From contig CAMDFN010000005.1 of assembly GCA_945897565.1 (NCBI GenBank), positions 1 to 64,000 of the forward strand: a DNA stretch of 64,000 bases, given 5' to 3'. A program made the translations under genes and the position numbers. Origin of the DNA: Chryseobacterium gleum. Its GTDB lineage: Bacteria > Bacteroidota > Bacteroidia > Flavobacteriales_D > Crocinitomicaceae. The stretch's first letter is position 1. Each line of letters opens with the position of its first letter. This document shows, in pieces, positions 1 to 10,375 of this stretch. Below the pieces are notes generated by a model. That model ran no database searches, had not been told where the DNA came from, and worked only from the letters and a program-made list of their open reading frames with translations.

Positions 1-1140
1 CAGCCTAAGCCTACAGCTTATACCGCAACAGTTACCGCTGCTTACGAAGCAGAAAATCAAAAATTACTGGCGCAATACGAAGCCGACAAAGCACAAGCTG
101 AAGCCGACTACCAGCGCGACATGGCAGATCTGCCTAACAAACAAAAAGCTGCCGACGACAAATTCGAGCGCGAGACCAAAGCCTGGAACGAAAAATCTAC
201 CGCTTCCAAAATCATCGAAAAACAAGTGCTCAACGAAAACAACAAGCCTGTCAAAGACTACGTTGCCCAGCCTTATCGCCGCACCATCACAATGCCCGTC
301 ATGAAAACCGCTTATGACTACAACGCATTGGCATCTACCTACCTCTTTATCGACGGCTTGCAAAAAGGCGCTGCCAATGCCCTTAACTACACCGTTACTT
401 TGCAAGGGTTTGAAGCTACACCAGCTAAAATTGTTACTGAAGTAAAGGATGAAGTATCTCGCAAAGACGGCGTAAGCACCACTACTAAAGTGACTTACTA
501 CCACATCGAGTTTACGTATCGCCACCCAATGAGTTTCCGCGTTACCAACGCCATTAACCAAGAAATTTACGCCGCTGCCCCTGCCGAATTCACCGAATTC
601 AAGTTATACAAAGGCGCAGCTACCAAAACACAGCCTTCAATGGATGTGAGCGCGGTTGTCAAATCAATGGAAGACAAATGTTTGCAAGAAAACCTCAAAG
701 TAATGAACCACATGGTCAATGACCGCATTGGTTTTGAGCGCACCGAAGAAACCTTCGAACTCAATTTCGTGAAATCTAAAAATGAGTCACACAACGACTT
801 GCTAGACGCTTTTAATGCGGCCAATCTAGGCTTCAAGATGCTCGGCACCAACGAAGCACAAGGCGCTATGAAACTCAATGAAGCCATTGGTATCTGGAAC
901 AAAGCCCTCGAAGAGTCTGACATCGAAAACAAAAAAGCACGCATAGACAAAGACGTCACTGTTGCTATTTACTTCAACCTACTCGAGGCCTACTTCGCTT
1001 TGCGCAACACCACCGCAGCAGACGAAATCCTCAAAACAATGGGCCGCATGGACATCTCCAACCGCGACAAAAAACAACGCGAAGCATACGAGCAAGCGTA
1101 TATCGACCTTAAATTGCGCATGGCTGCCAACGGATTGTAA
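1..1140 (+). CDS. hypothetical protein, partial (frame open to window start)
   Basis: Frame 1 is open from base 1 through the ORF at 121 to the stop at 1138-1140, so the real start lies upstream of the window. Confidence 0.75.
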   Translation, partial: QPKPTAYTATVTAAYEAENQKLLAQYEADKAQAEADYQRDMADLPNKQKAADDKFERETKAWNEKSTASKIIEKQVLNENNKPVKDYVAQPYRRTITMPVMKTAYDYNALASTYLFIDGLQKGAANALNYTVTLQGFEATPAKIVTEVKDEVSRKDGVSTTTKVTYYHIEFTYRHPMSFRVTNAINQEIYAAAPAEFTEFKLYKGAATKTQPSMDVSAVVKSMEDKCLQENLKVMNHMVNDRIGFERTEETFELNFVKSKNESHNDLLDAFNAANLGFKMLGTNEAQGAMKLNEAIGIWNKALEESDIENKKARIDKDVTVAIYFNLLEAYFALRNTTAADEILKTMGRMDISNRDKKQREAYEQAYIDLKLRMAANGL

Positions 1141-1193
1141 GAAATACCAAATCCAAGCAACTCTTTATGGTCCCTTCGGACTTTGACACCACC

Positions 1194-1220
1194 AAATGCC
1201 GTTTTACCGACGGCATTTTT
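1194..1220 (+). terminator. Rho-independent terminator
   Basis: AAATGCCGT-TTTACCG-ACGGCATTT stem-loop followed by T run, between the stop at 1140 and the next start at 1266. Confidence 0.6.
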
Positions 1221-1265
1221 GGTATGCGGTTATTTACATTCCAAACCCTTACAAATTCGCAATCC

Positions 1266-2498
1266 ATGAGAATCATTACACTTTTCGGTATTTTTTTTCT
1301 GAATACGCTCCTCTTTGGACAAGACACGCTGCGCGCTCTTTTCATCGGCAATAGTTACATGGGCGTCAATAACCTGCCTTCAATGGTAAGCGACTTGAGC
1401 GCCTCTCTAGGCGACAACCTCATCTTTGACAGCAATACGCCAGGTGGCCAAACCTTTCAAAACCATGCTTTAAACCCGATCAACTATCAAAAAATGGCGG
1501 CGCAAGAATGGGATTACATCATTTTGCAGGGCCAAAGCCAAGAACCGAGCTTTCCGTTCGACCAAGTCAATTCTCAATCGCTCCCCTACGCCGTGCAACT
1601 TGCTGATAGCGCCAAAGCGATACAACCTTGTAGTCAGGTCAACTTTTTCATGACCTGGGGCCGACAAAACGGCGATCCGCAGTGGGATTCCATCAATACC
1701 TTCGACAAAATGAATACCCGCTTGCGCGATGCGTACCTGCGCATTGCAGACTCAGCCAATGCAGCGGTTTCTCCAGTTGGCGTTGCTTGGAAATATGTCC
1801 GAGACAACCATCCGAACATCAATTTATACCAACAAGATGGCTCTCATCCAAGTGTAGAAGGGTCTTATTTAGCAGCGTGTGTATTTTACACATCTATGTT
1901 TCATAAAAGCAGTGTTGGCAGCCCTTACAATCCAGGTATAGATCACGCCGATGCATTGCTCATTCAACAAATTGCAAGTGCTATTGTCTTGGATAGTCTT
2001 TCAACTTGGAAACTCATACATAAAGACAGTACACTGCAGGCCAACGCGAGTTATTCAAGCATTCCTGGCGCAAGTTTATTGAGTTTTTCAGCCACAGCAA
2101 ATGAGGCCGCTAATTTCACCTGGTATTTTCCAGATGGAACCATAGAAACCGGACCAATAATAGGTTTTGAATACAACTTATCGAGCTATCAAGTCATGCT
2201 TGTCGCTGAAGGACTTTGCGACACAGATACAGTTCTGGTAAACGTCAACAGCTCCAATGCGGGGCTTTCTGCCCTCGGCAATTTTCAATGGAAATGGATC
2301 AACCCTTTACAAATTGAAATTTACAGTTTATCTCTAGTTGAAATTCAAGCGATAGACCTACTGGGTAAAGTACTTTCGAATGATAGAGAAGCAATTCAAA
2401 ATGGAATCCGAATTACCTTTGCGGCGAACACTTCTTTTTTAAGGGTAGTTACCCCAAACGAATCAATAATTATAAGGATTCCTTACCTTCTCAATTGA
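1266..2498 (+). CDS. SGNH/GDSL-type hydrolase-like secreted protein (PKD-like region, possible degenerate T9SS C-terminus)
   Basis: Signal peptide MRIITLFGIFFLNTLLFGQ at ATG 1266; 'LFIGNSYMGVNNLP', 'YIILQGQSQEP' and 'QDGSHPSVEGSYLAACVFY' motifs; ORF track start 1167 lies inside the upstream terminator. Confidence 0.7.
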   Translation: MRIITLFGIFFLNTLLFGQDTLRALFIGNSYMGVNNLPSMVSDLSASLGDNLIFDSNTPGGQTFQNHALNPINYQKMAAQEWDYIILQGQSQEPSFPFDQVNSQSLPYAVQLADSAKAIQPCSQVNFFMTWGRQNGDPQWDSINTFDKMNTRLRDAYLRIADSANAAVSPVGVAWKYVRDNHPNINLYQQDGSHPSVEGSYLAACVFYTSMFHKSSVGSPYNPGIDHADALLIQQIASAIVLDSLSTWKLIHKDSTLQANASYSSIPGASLLSFSATANEAANFTWYFPDGTIETGPIIGFEYNLSSYQVMLVAEGLCDTDTVLVNVNSSNAGLSALGNFQWKWINPLQIEIYSLSLVEIQAIDLLGKVLSNDREAIQNGIRITFAANTSFLRVVTPNESIIIRIPYLLN

Positions 2499-3531
2499 GC
2501 ATTTTAGAACGCGAGAAATAATTGGCTTCAGTGATCACAATCGGATTGGGGTTGTACCACTTGACGAAATAACCGAAGTTGGTTTCATTGCTTTTGCGCC
2601 ATTTTTCAAATTGGTCGTTTGGAGCTTGGGCAAAAATCCAATAGTTGTAAGCATCCCAGAAGTTCATGTCGTCGATACCTTGCCAAAATGAATAGAGCAC
2701 CATGCCTTTAGCTTTGTCTTGCTCTGTCAAGATTTGTAGCATTTGTTTTCTGATTGCCGTAAGAGAAGCTACATTGATACTTGGCTTTTTGGTTTCAATA
2801 CCATAAGCCGCGGCTGCTAGCCCTAAAGTGACTTCGAAGTCTATCGTAAAGGGGCTGGCGTCTTTAGCAAAGCTAATTTGCCATTGTCCTTTCTCGTAAA
2901 CAAGCGCTTTTTGATAGGTTTGGTAAAGCAAGGCGCTGATTTCGCGGGTGCGTTGCGTATTGCGCTCTAAATTCATGAAGATTTCTCCGTAAATGATACC
3001 CCAAATTTCGTTTTCAGAATTGCAAAAAATACGCGCCAAGCGGTAATAGTTTGAAGGGAACTCAGGCGACATCTGGATGCCTTTTTCATAATACGGAATA
3101 GCCTTCTCGGTTTCTCCTTTGATCAAGAAGATATTGCCAGACTCTACATACAAGCGGCCACTATTCGGAAAACGCTCTAGGCCTTGGGCATAAGTAGCCA
3201 AAGCGTCTTCTGAGTTACCCATGATATCTTGGCTGTTGCCAATCATTTGCCACAATTGATCAGTGGCTTCTGCATGAGCGGTTTGGGTTTGCATAAGTTG
3301 CACCGCCTTGGCGTAATCTTTTTGCATGTAGTAGCTATAAGCATACTCATACCAAGCGTCGTAATTGGTGGAGTCTTTCTGCAAAACGCCCTCTAAAATA
3401 ACACGGCTCTGCGAAAAGTTGCCGGCGTCCATTTCTTTGATGGCTTCGTTGATCTCTTTGCTTGCAGGGTTTTCTTGGGCGAAGATGACAGAAAAAGAAA
3501 ATGTGAAGAGGAGCGTAAGGATCAATTTCAT
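2491..3531 (-). CDS. tetratricopeptide repeat exported protein
   Basis: Signal peptide plus TPR-like repeats (DAWYEYAYSYYMQKDYAKAV, ALATYAQGLERFPNSGRLY, AIPYYEKGIQMSPEFPSNYYRLA). Confidence 0.75.
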   Translation of the reverse strand: MKLILTLLFTFSFSVIFAQENPASKEINEAIKEMDAGNFSQSRVILEGVLQKDSTNYDAWYEYAYSYYMQKDYAKAVQLMQTQTAHAEATDQLWQMIGNSQDIMGNSEDALATYAQGLERFPNSGRLYVESGNIFLIKGETEKAIPYYEKGIQMSPEFPSNYYRLARIFCNSENEIWGIIYGEIFMNLERNTQRTREISALLYQTYQKALVYEKGQWQISFAKDASPFTIDFEVTLGLAAAAYGIETKKPSINVASLTAIRKQMLQILTEQDKAKGMVLYSFWQGIDDMNFWDAYNYWIFAQAPNDQFEKWRKSNETNFGYFVKWYNPNPIVITEANYFSRSKMLN

Positions 3532-4439
3532 TGGAAAGGGGTAATTTGAAAGTGGGTTAATTTTACTTTTTTAGTGGAAGAAGTGCGCCAAAATACGCGT
3601 CTGGCACCACAAAGATGAGCGATTTTTGCCAAAAAACTGCGTACTGGGTAAATTTTTCCGAGGCGATAGCCTAAAGACACCGTACAAATTCCTTCTTTGG
3701 TTTCCACCACTAAATATTGATGGGAATAGCTTGGCAAAGACGCCAAAACCGCTTGGCTGTACAATTGTGCGCTGAGAATGGGCCAAGTTTGAGGGCATTT
3801 CATGCTTCGTTTAAGTTTCCTTTTGACGCGTTTCCAGTTGGCGTGGTAGAAATTTTTCGATTTTCGATCTTTTAAATGAAATTCATTGTTTGCATAAAAG
3901 ATAGCGCAAAGATCACTATACATAGGGCCTTGATAGGCAAAGCGTTGGTCGCCATCGATGGCCGCGTCAGTTGGCTCTCCTTCTTCATCGTACCAGCGAA
4001 ACGCATACTTGAAATAAGCCTCGCATACATGTGGTTGGTATATGATTTGGTAAGCCCTTCCTGAAGACGGCGGTTCGTTGATGACAAAAAGCTGCTTGTA
4101 ACTTTCCCCAGGGCGCAGGCTCCAAAACTGCATGTATTTGCTGTCTGCGGCAGCGGAATCGGGCAGCACTAAGCTGTAGGTGGTGTCGAGTGTCCACTTC
4201 ATGGTCTCGGCGCGCTCATAGGCAATTACTTCAAACAAACCCATGCCCAATTGCGGATGGCCTGGAATTAAAATGCTGTTATACAAGGAAGAAGCGTTTT
4301 TGATCTCTAACTCCAAAACGGTATACTGATCTGAGCGCGTAGGAACCTGCTTGAGTGAAAAGCGCAACTCAGTGGGCAGCATGTCGGCACGCAACACAGC
4401 CACCCAAAAAAAGAGCAATAAAAGCATCAGTCGTTCCAC
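3528..4439 (-). CDS. hypothetical exported protein
   Basis: Hydrophobic N-terminus; overlaps neighbours on both sides by a few bases. Confidence 0.6.
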   Translation of the reverse strand: MERLMLLLLFFWVAVLRADMLPTELRFSLKQVPTRSDQYTVLELEIKNASSLYNSILIPGHPQLGMGLFEVIAYERAETMKWTLDTTYSLVLPDSAAADSKYMQFWSLRPGESYKQLFVINEPPSSGRAYQIIYQPHVCEAYFKYAFRWYDEEGEPTDAAIDGDQRFAYQGPMYSDLCAIFYANNEFHLKDRKSKNFYHANWKRVKRKLKRSMKCPQTWPILSAQLYSQAVLASLPSYSHQYLVVETKEGICTVSLGYRLGKIYPVRSFLAKIAHLCGARRVFWRTSSTKKVKLTHFQITPFQ

Positions 4440-6343
4440 ATGTAAAATTTAGGCGTCCAAATTTGTTCGGTGTTCAATTCTTCTTTGGTATACCGATGAT
4501 TAAATATTTCAATTTCCATATCTGGATAGATGATGAGCGTGAGGGAACTCGTTGCATAAGCACTTAAATCCATCCAAATAATGGGGCCCTTACGGCGCAA
4601 ATGAACACGCAAAGTACGGTTGAAATCGCGCAGGCCGTTATATTCAGTCTGAGGAAGGGGTTCAAATTGTTCGGGAATGAACTGATACGCCAACTCAATC
4701 AGGGTTTCTATTTCTCTCTTTGAGAATTGGAGTGAGTCTAGTCTTTGTGTTTTGATCAGCCGCTCCAGGCCCTGTTTGGTTTCGATCGATAAACTTGGCA
4801 ATGCTTTTCTCTTATGAACGGATGAATAGCTTGAATTGCGAATGCCCATCTCGTAGAAGCTTTCAAAAATTAAAGACCCGTTAGCATCGTATTCTCGGCA
4901 CCAGCCATCTCTCAAGCCTGAGGTATACCTGTAGTCGAGCAATAGCATGCCCGTAGAATCTAATTCTTGATACGGCCCGTGCAAGCTATCCGAAATGGTA
5001 TGTAAAGCGCGCATTTTAATGCCGTTGCTGGCGTAAAATTCTTTGTAGCATTCTTTGTTTTTGTATTCTACCCTGCTTTTGAGCTTGCCATTTGGGTAAT
5101 AGGAGTCCATCAATTGCTTGAAAAAGCCGTCAGCGCGCGTCTCGACAATAAATACACTTTCCGGAACTAATTTGGGATACCAACGGCGCAGTTCTTTGTA
5201 GGTGTCCAAGCCCTTTTCTTTCGAGATATCCAAACGTTGTATTTCACCATTTTCATAAAATTGAATCATGGTGGTGTCTTGCCCCTGTCGATTGTCTCGG
5301 CGCCAATGGAGCTGCCCGTTGTTGTGCCAATAGGTTTCTACGCCTTTGTTGCGGTCTAGCAATTGGATGCTGACATCATGGGTTTGGACCCCAGCAGCTG
5401 TCCATTCTTTAAGATAACCATTAGCACCTACATCCAACACCTGCTCTAGCGTAAGTTGACCATTTTGGGCCCATTCTTTTTTGTTGGGCTCAAACGGATG
5501 CGCTGTTTCTAGGTCATACAAATACCAATACGCTTGTTGGCCGTTGGCGTGCCAGCCCTTCCACTCGCCCACCGGCACATCATTTTCGTAATGGCGCTCT
5601 GACTCTAGTTTGCCGTCGGGATAATAACTCTTGAAAACGCCGTACAAGCTTCCGTCTTTATGGGTTCCTTTTGATTTGAGCTTGCCGTTTTGGTAGTAGG
5701 TATACACAGGACCGTTCAACGACCGGTGCTCATATTGCCCATTTTTGATAAATTGATGGTATTTGAGTTCCATGAGCTCACCGGTGTCATCATACGTTTT
5801 TTCTGCACCAAAGGGAACCATCAAATAGGTATAGCCGTCTTCGTCAACCGTATGTTCGGGGTGCTGGCTTTTGTCGGACTCATTGAGCTCGCGGTAGCGC
5901 ACCCAACCATAGGAGTGTTCAAATCGTTTTTGCCCTTTGAGGCCAAATTCAATTGTTTTTACACAACGGCGCCCTGTCGCATCCAAGTAATAAATGTTGT
6001 GCGTTTGTAGGGGGCCATTTTCGTAATATACTTTTTGGTCAATGAGCAGCGAATCGCCGTCCCAGAGGGAGAACTTACTGCGCACACGCGAATTGCCTTC
6101 AAAGGTATTGAGAGTTTCTTCCACCAAGCGGCCTTTAACGAAAACGCGGCGCTCATAAATTTTACCCAAATGTATAATTTGACAAACACCATCGCGCGGC
6201 GTTTGAAGGTCGTCTTCGTAAAAAGTAGAAAAAAGATAATGCCCACCTTTTTTATTGGTGGGCTTGAATTCACAGTTGTCTTGCGCCTGCAGTACAAACG
6301 TCAAAAAGTTGAAAAAAAAGAAAAGTAGCCTCGTTAATTTCAT
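4427..6343 (-). CDS. MORN/YwqK-type repeat exported protein
   Basis: Repeated motifs 'YYQNGKLKSKGTHKDGSLYGVFKSYYPDGKLESERHYENDVPVGEWKGWHANGQ'. Confidence 0.75.
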   Translation of the reverse strand: MKLTRLLFFFFNFLTFVLQAQDNCEFKPTNKKGGHYLFSTFYEDDLQTPRDGVCQIIHLGKIYERRVFVKGRLVEETLNTFEGNSRVRSKFSLWDGDSLLIDQKVYYENGPLQTHNIYYLDATGRRCVKTIEFGLKGQKRFEHSYGWVRYRELNESDKSQHPEHTVDEDGYTYLMVPFGAEKTYDDTGELMELKYHQFIKNGQYEHRSLNGPVYTYYQNGKLKSKGTHKDGSLYGVFKSYYPDGKLESERHYENDVPVGEWKGWHANGQQAYWYLYDLETAHPFEPNKKEWAQNGQLTLEQVLDVGANGYLKEWTAAGVQTHDVSIQLLDRNKGVETYWHNNGQLHWRRDNRQGQDTTMIQFYENGEIQRLDISKEKGLDTYKELRRWYPKLVPESVFIVETRADGFFKQLMDSYYPNGKLKSRVEYKNKECYKEFYASNGIKMRALHTISDSLHGPYQELDSTGMLLLDYRYTSGLRDGWCREYDANGSLIFESFYEMGIRNSSYSSVHKRKALPSLSIETKQGLERLIKTQRLDSLQFSKREIETLIELAYQFIPEQFEPLPQTEYNGLRDFNRTLRVHLRRKGPIIWMDLSAYATSSLTLIIYPDMEIEIFNHRYTKEELNTEQIWTPKFYMWND

Positions 6344-6412
6344 TTCCCGAAAAGATAACGCCTAAAGTTCGGAATTCTTAACATGATACGGAAGATGCTT
6401 TCCAGAATGCTT

Positions 6413-8014
6413 TCATTGGATGTTGAGTTGTTTGGTGAGCACTTGTTGGTCGTTGAAAATGAGTTGTACGGTGTAGTTGCCTGGCTGCAAACCAAGGGTT
6501 TTTAAATCTATAGTTTTCTTGGTGTTTTTGATTTTTTCGTAATAGACCTCGTGCACTAACTTCCCGTTGGCATCTGTGATGAAACACTCCACATTTGCTT
6601 TTTGAGCAAGTTCAAAATCAAGAAAAACTATTTCTTTTGCTGGATTCGGATATAAATTCACATTTGAAACAAGCTGAGGAGCCTGCACCTCTATGGCACC
6701 CACATTGGTTCTTTTCAACCACACCTGATAAATGACCGCATTGGCATCGGTTACGCCCGTATTGTTGTTGGTAAATGGGTTCAGCGTTGGGCTTTTGATG
6801 CCGCCTACTACATGCCCAATGAAGATGGAATCACCACTCAACGCTGCGAGGTCAATGATGTCCGAGATGTACTGTGGCACTTGTTCCAAAAGAATAAACT
6901 CCGCACCTGCGCCGAGTAATGCGGGCATTTCTGTCCCTAACACATATTCTTGATAAGTGCCATCGGGGCCCTGTGCACAGCGGCTTATGGTGCGCACAAA
7001 TGGAACATTTTGATCATTAATCAGCGTTCCATTTTGGTAATAATACTGACTGATTCCGCCTAGAAAAAGATGGTGCATGGTTTGGGTTGCGCTATCATAC
7101 AAGCTGAATTTACTCGAATGGTAATTGCTCAAGTACTGACTAAAGCCATTGACAGCGGTGTGGCCGCTACTTTTGATTTCCACAGGATACAAAAAAGGCA
7201 AGTCGGCATTGATTTGAAACACGCCAGATGAAATGAGATAGCCTACTTCGCCATTCGGATACACATGCGGCAGCAAGTTGTAGTCGCGGCGATGCAAATT
7301 GACTTGATCTGTCACCAATTGGTAATTGAGTACTGCTAAGCCTTGCCCCGGCGCACTCAATTCAAATTTTTTAAGGCCGTCCACATACGCTTGCACAAAC
7401 GTTGGGTTGTTCATGGGGTTGTAGCGCCCGTCAAAACGATGCCCACCCACTAAGTAATATTGACTACCTATTTTCCCGATGTTTCCACCTGTAACCGCAA
7501 AGCGCTCATCTTGTATTTGTTCAAAGAAAGTGCTTAACGCTTGATTGTTGATGACCGCGTTGATTGCACCATCTAGATCAATGCGCGTCAGATTCGGAAA
7601 GGTAATGTGGTCATTGGCCGAATTGCTAAAGGCGTAACCGCCTGCTAAAATCAAGGAATTGCCGTCTTGGTAAAAGTTCATGTTGGTGCTTTGCAATTGC
7701 TCCTGCAAGGAAACAGATAACTCGCTCAAAGGACGGCTCCAAGATTGTTGGGTAGCGATGTCTAATACTTGCAATATTTGGTTGTTCTGACTTGCCGGAA
7801 ATGCATTAAAGGGCTGGCGGGCGTGAATGCCGTCTGGCCTACCGCCGATCAATAAGACCTTGCCATCGCGTTGCCCATAAGCAAAAGAATGCAGGCCATT
7901 AAAGCCGGAAATGGAGTCTACCTTGAGTACAATTTCAAAAGGAAAATTGCCGGTTTGAGCAAAAGTTTGAGAGAAAAACAAGAAAGAAAGGAAGGTAAAA
8001 AAAAATGTATTCAT
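6413..8014 (-). CDS. T9SS type A sorting domain-containing protein
   Basis: Signal peptide; C-terminus 'LYPNPAKEIVFLDFE...GLQPGNYTVQLIFNDQQVLTKQLNIQ' matches T9SS sorting domain. Confidence 0.85.
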   Translation of the reverse strand: MNTFFFTFLSFLFFSQTFAQTGNFPFEIVLKVDSISGFNGLHSFAYGQRDGKVLLIGGRPDGIHARQPFNAFPASQNNQILQVLDIATQQSWSRPLSELSVSLQEQLQSTNMNFYQDGNSLILAGGYAFSNSANDHITFPNLTRIDLDGAINAVINNQALSTFFEQIQDERFAVTGGNIGKIGSQYYLVGGHRFDGRYNPMNNPTFVQAYVDGLKKFELSAPGQGLAVLNYQLVTDQVNLHRRDYNLLPHVYPNGEVGYLISSGVFQINADLPFLYPVEIKSSGHTAVNGFSQYLSNYHSSKFSLYDSATQTMHHLFLGGISQYYYQNGTLINDQNVPFVRTISRCAQGPDGTYQEYVLGTEMPALLGAGAEFILLEQVPQYISDIIDLAALSGDSIFIGHVVGGIKSPTLNPFTNNNTGVTDANAVIYQVWLKRTNVGAIEVQAPQLVSNVNLYPNPAKEIVFLDFELAQKANVECFITDANGKLVHEVYYEKIKNTKKTIDLKTLGLQPGNYTVQLIFNDQQVLTKQLNIQ

Positions 8015-8068
8015 GTCATTAAAATATTATTAATCAAATATTTAAATTAAATTACCTCATGTTTTAGT

Positions 8069-8902
8069 TTAATGAGCTTGTGCGCCTGGAAAAAGCAACT
8101 CTTTAATGATAATATAGATTCCCATTACCAACACAAACCAACCAAAACCTTTCTTTAATGGTGCACCATCTATTTTTTTAGAGAGTTGGTTACCGAAGAA
8201 AATACCAACGATTGCAAGTGCCGTTACCAATGACAATAAGGTCCAATTCATTTGATCAAAGTTTTCCATGACATCCCCGGTAAAGCCAATTAAAGATTTG
8301 GCGCCAATGATCAATAAACTCGTGCCTACGGCTTGTTTCATTGGTAATTTACTGAGCAGCACCAAAGCTGGAATGATCAAGAATCCGCCACCTGCGCCTA
8401 CCAATCCAGTTAAAACACCAACCACACTTCCCTCTAGTAAAATCATTGGGTAATTGAACACACGCGGTTCATTTGATTCTTGCGCCTCTTTTTTATGGTC
8501 TCGGATCATAGAAACCGAAGCAGCCACCATTAGTACTGCAAAAAGCAACATCAGGGCCAACGCTTTAGTCACCGATATACCTGCGAATTCAAAAAGAATG
8601 GATGGAATTGCAGGAACCAGCACCTTTCTGGTTAGAAAAACGGCAATGATGGAGGGGATGCCAAAAACAACTGCTGTTTTGAGGTCAATGAGCCCCGACT
8701 TGTATTTTGGAAAAGCACCCACCAAACTACTCAAACCTACAATAAATAGTGAATAGGCTATGGCGAGAATAGGGTCTACATTGAAAAGATAAACGAGTAC
8801 AGGAACCGTTAAAATGGATCCTCCACCTCCTATAAGCCCGAGTGAAATACCAATTAAAACGCTAGCAAGAAGACCAAATATGGAGAGTAGATCGAAGGTC
8901 AT
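8069..8902 (-). CDS. sulfite exporter TauE/SafE family membrane protein
   Basis: Polytopic protein with duplicated 'GLIGGGGSILTVPVLVYLF' / 'GLVGAGGGFLIIPALVLL' motifs. Confidence 0.9.
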   Translation of the reverse strand: MTFDLLSIFGLLASVLIGISLGLIGGGGSILTVPVLVYLFNVDPILAIAYSLFIVGLSSLVGAFPKYKSGLIDLKTAVVFGIPSIIAVFLTRKVLVPAIPSILFEFAGISVTKALALMLLFAVLMVAASVSMIRDHKKEAQESNEPRVFNYPMILLEGSVVGVLTGLVGAGGGFLIIPALVLLSKLPMKQAVGTSLLIIGAKSLIGFTGDVMENFDQMNWTLLSLVTALAIVGIFFGNQLSKKIDGAPLKKGFGWFVLVMGIYIIIKELLFPGAQAH

Positions 8903-8914
8903 TTGTAAAGAAAC

Positions 8915-10330
8915 TTAAAGCTTCAGCACTTTGCTCTGACATATAAAATTAGTTCTTGGCACTGCTGTTTTAGAAATGGCACCAAAACCGCCTTCTACTT
9001 CAGTAAAGTTGCGGTAGCCACGCGCTTGCAAAATAGAGGCCGCAATCATACTGCGGTAACCGCCAGCGCAATGCAAAAAGAAGTGTTCGTCTGGCTGAAT
9101 ATCTTTGGTCCAGTCGTTGATGTAAGCTAGTGGTTTGCTGTAAGCATCTTCAATGTGCTCTGCTTCATACTCACTTTCTTTGCGCACGTCAATAACCATA
9201 GATTCGCCTGCTTTAAATTGTGCAGCAAATTCTTCGGCTGCAATGCGCGTTACTTGATCCTCTTCTTTTCCGGCTTCTTGCCATGCGGCAAAACCACCTT
9301 CTAAATAACCAAGCACCTTATCAAAACCAACACGACTCAAACGCGTAATAACTTCTTCTTCCATACCGGCTTCTGTAATGAGGACTATTTCTTGCTTGAC
9401 ATCGCCAATAAGTGCTCCTACCCAAGGGGCAAAATCGCCTTTGATACCGATATTGACGGACTTCGGGATAAAACCTTTGTAAAAATCGCCTGGCGAACGC
9501 GTATCTAAAATCAAGGCACTGGTTGCTTCAACAAGTGTTTCAAATGCTTCTGGGCTCAATGGCGACAAAGCTCTTGCTTTTACCACTTCAAAACTGTCAT
9601 AACCTTTTTTGTTCATGGCCACATTTTGACCAAAATAAGCAGGCGGGGGCAATAAACCATCAGTAACGGCTGCAATGAATGCTTCCTTATTGGGCTGATT
9701 CAAGGCATAATTCATTTTCTTTTGGTTACCGAGCGTGTCAACCGTTTCTTTCATCATGTTTTTGCCACAAGCGGAGCCTGCGCCATGTGCTGGATAAACA
9801 GTAATGTCATCCGCTAAAGGCATGATTTTGGTCATCAATGATTCATAGAGCATACCTGCCAATTGTTCTTGGGTCATATGGGCAGCTTTTTGTGCGAGGT
9901 CTGGGCGGCCGACATCACCTAAAAAGAGGGTGTCTCCTGAAAAGATGGCTTCGTCTTTACCTGCTTCGTTGATCAACAAAAAAGTAGTGCTCTCCATGGT
10001 GTGGCCTGGGGTGTGCAATACTTTAATTTTGATGTCTCCAATTTCAAATACTTGCCCATCTTGCGCAGTTATAGCCTCGAATTCAGGCTGTGCCGTTGGA
10101 CCATAGACAATTGGGGCGCCCGTTTGCTTGCTCAAATCGAGGTGACCTGAAACAAAATCGGCATGAAAATGCGTTTCAAAAATATATTGAAGCGTTACGC
10201 CGTCAGCTGTAATGCGGTCTAAGTAAGGCTGTACTTCCCTTAATGGGTCAATTATAAAAGCTTCGTTGTTACTCACTACATAGTAAGCACCTTGAGCCAA
10301 ACAACCTGTATAAATCTGTTCTACTTTCAT
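8915..10330 (-). CDS. MBL-fold metallo-hydrolase with two rhodanese domains (persulfide dioxygenase-like)
   Basis: 'FETHFHADFVSGH', 'LHTPGHTMESTTFLL', 'FSGDTLFLGDVGRPDL' MBL motifs; second rhodanese has 'HCAGGYRSM'. Start set at MKVEQIYTG (10330) because the inferred promoter lies inside the longer ORF. Confidence 0.9.
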   Translation of the reverse strand: MKVEQIYTGCLAQGAYYVVSNNEAFIIDPLREVQPYLDRITADGVTLQYIFETHFHADFVSGHLDLSKQTGAPIVYGPTAQPEFEAITAQDGQVFEIGDIKIKVLHTPGHTMESTTFLLINEAGKDEAIFSGDTLFLGDVGRPDLAQKAAHMTQEQLAGMLYESLMTKIMPLADDITVYPAHGAGSACGKNMMKETVDTLGNQKKMNYALNQPNKEAFIAAVTDGLLPPPAYFGQNVAMNKKGYDSFEVVKARALSPLSPEAFETLVEATSALILDTRSPGDFYKGFIPKSVNIGIKGDFAPWVGALIGDVKQEIVLITEAGMEEEVITRLSRVGFDKVLGYLEGGFAAWQEAGKEEDQVTRIAAEEFAAQFKAGESMVIDVRKESEYEAEHIEDAYSKPLAYINDWTKDIQPDEHFFLHCAGGYRSMIAASILQARGYRNFTEVEGGFGAISKTAVPRTNFICQSKVLKL

Positions 10331-10346
10331 CTGCTGCAATTTGATA

Positions 10347-10354
10347 CAAAAATA
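10347..10354 (-). promoter_or_regulatory. TAnnTTTG -7 box of the MBL/rhodanese-TauE operon
   Basis: TATTTTTG on minus strand, 16 bp upstream of the ATG at 10330; no TTTG -33 box at the expected spacing. Confidence 0.5.
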
Positions 10355-10375
10355 CGCCATTGTTTGCTTGTAAAA

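Noticed and set aside
4427-6343. Annotation as a 'toxin-antitoxin YwqK antitoxin'
   Set aside because: The MORN/YwqK label often carries the word antitoxin, but no toxin partner is visible and the protein is exported; the same applies to 32890-33792.
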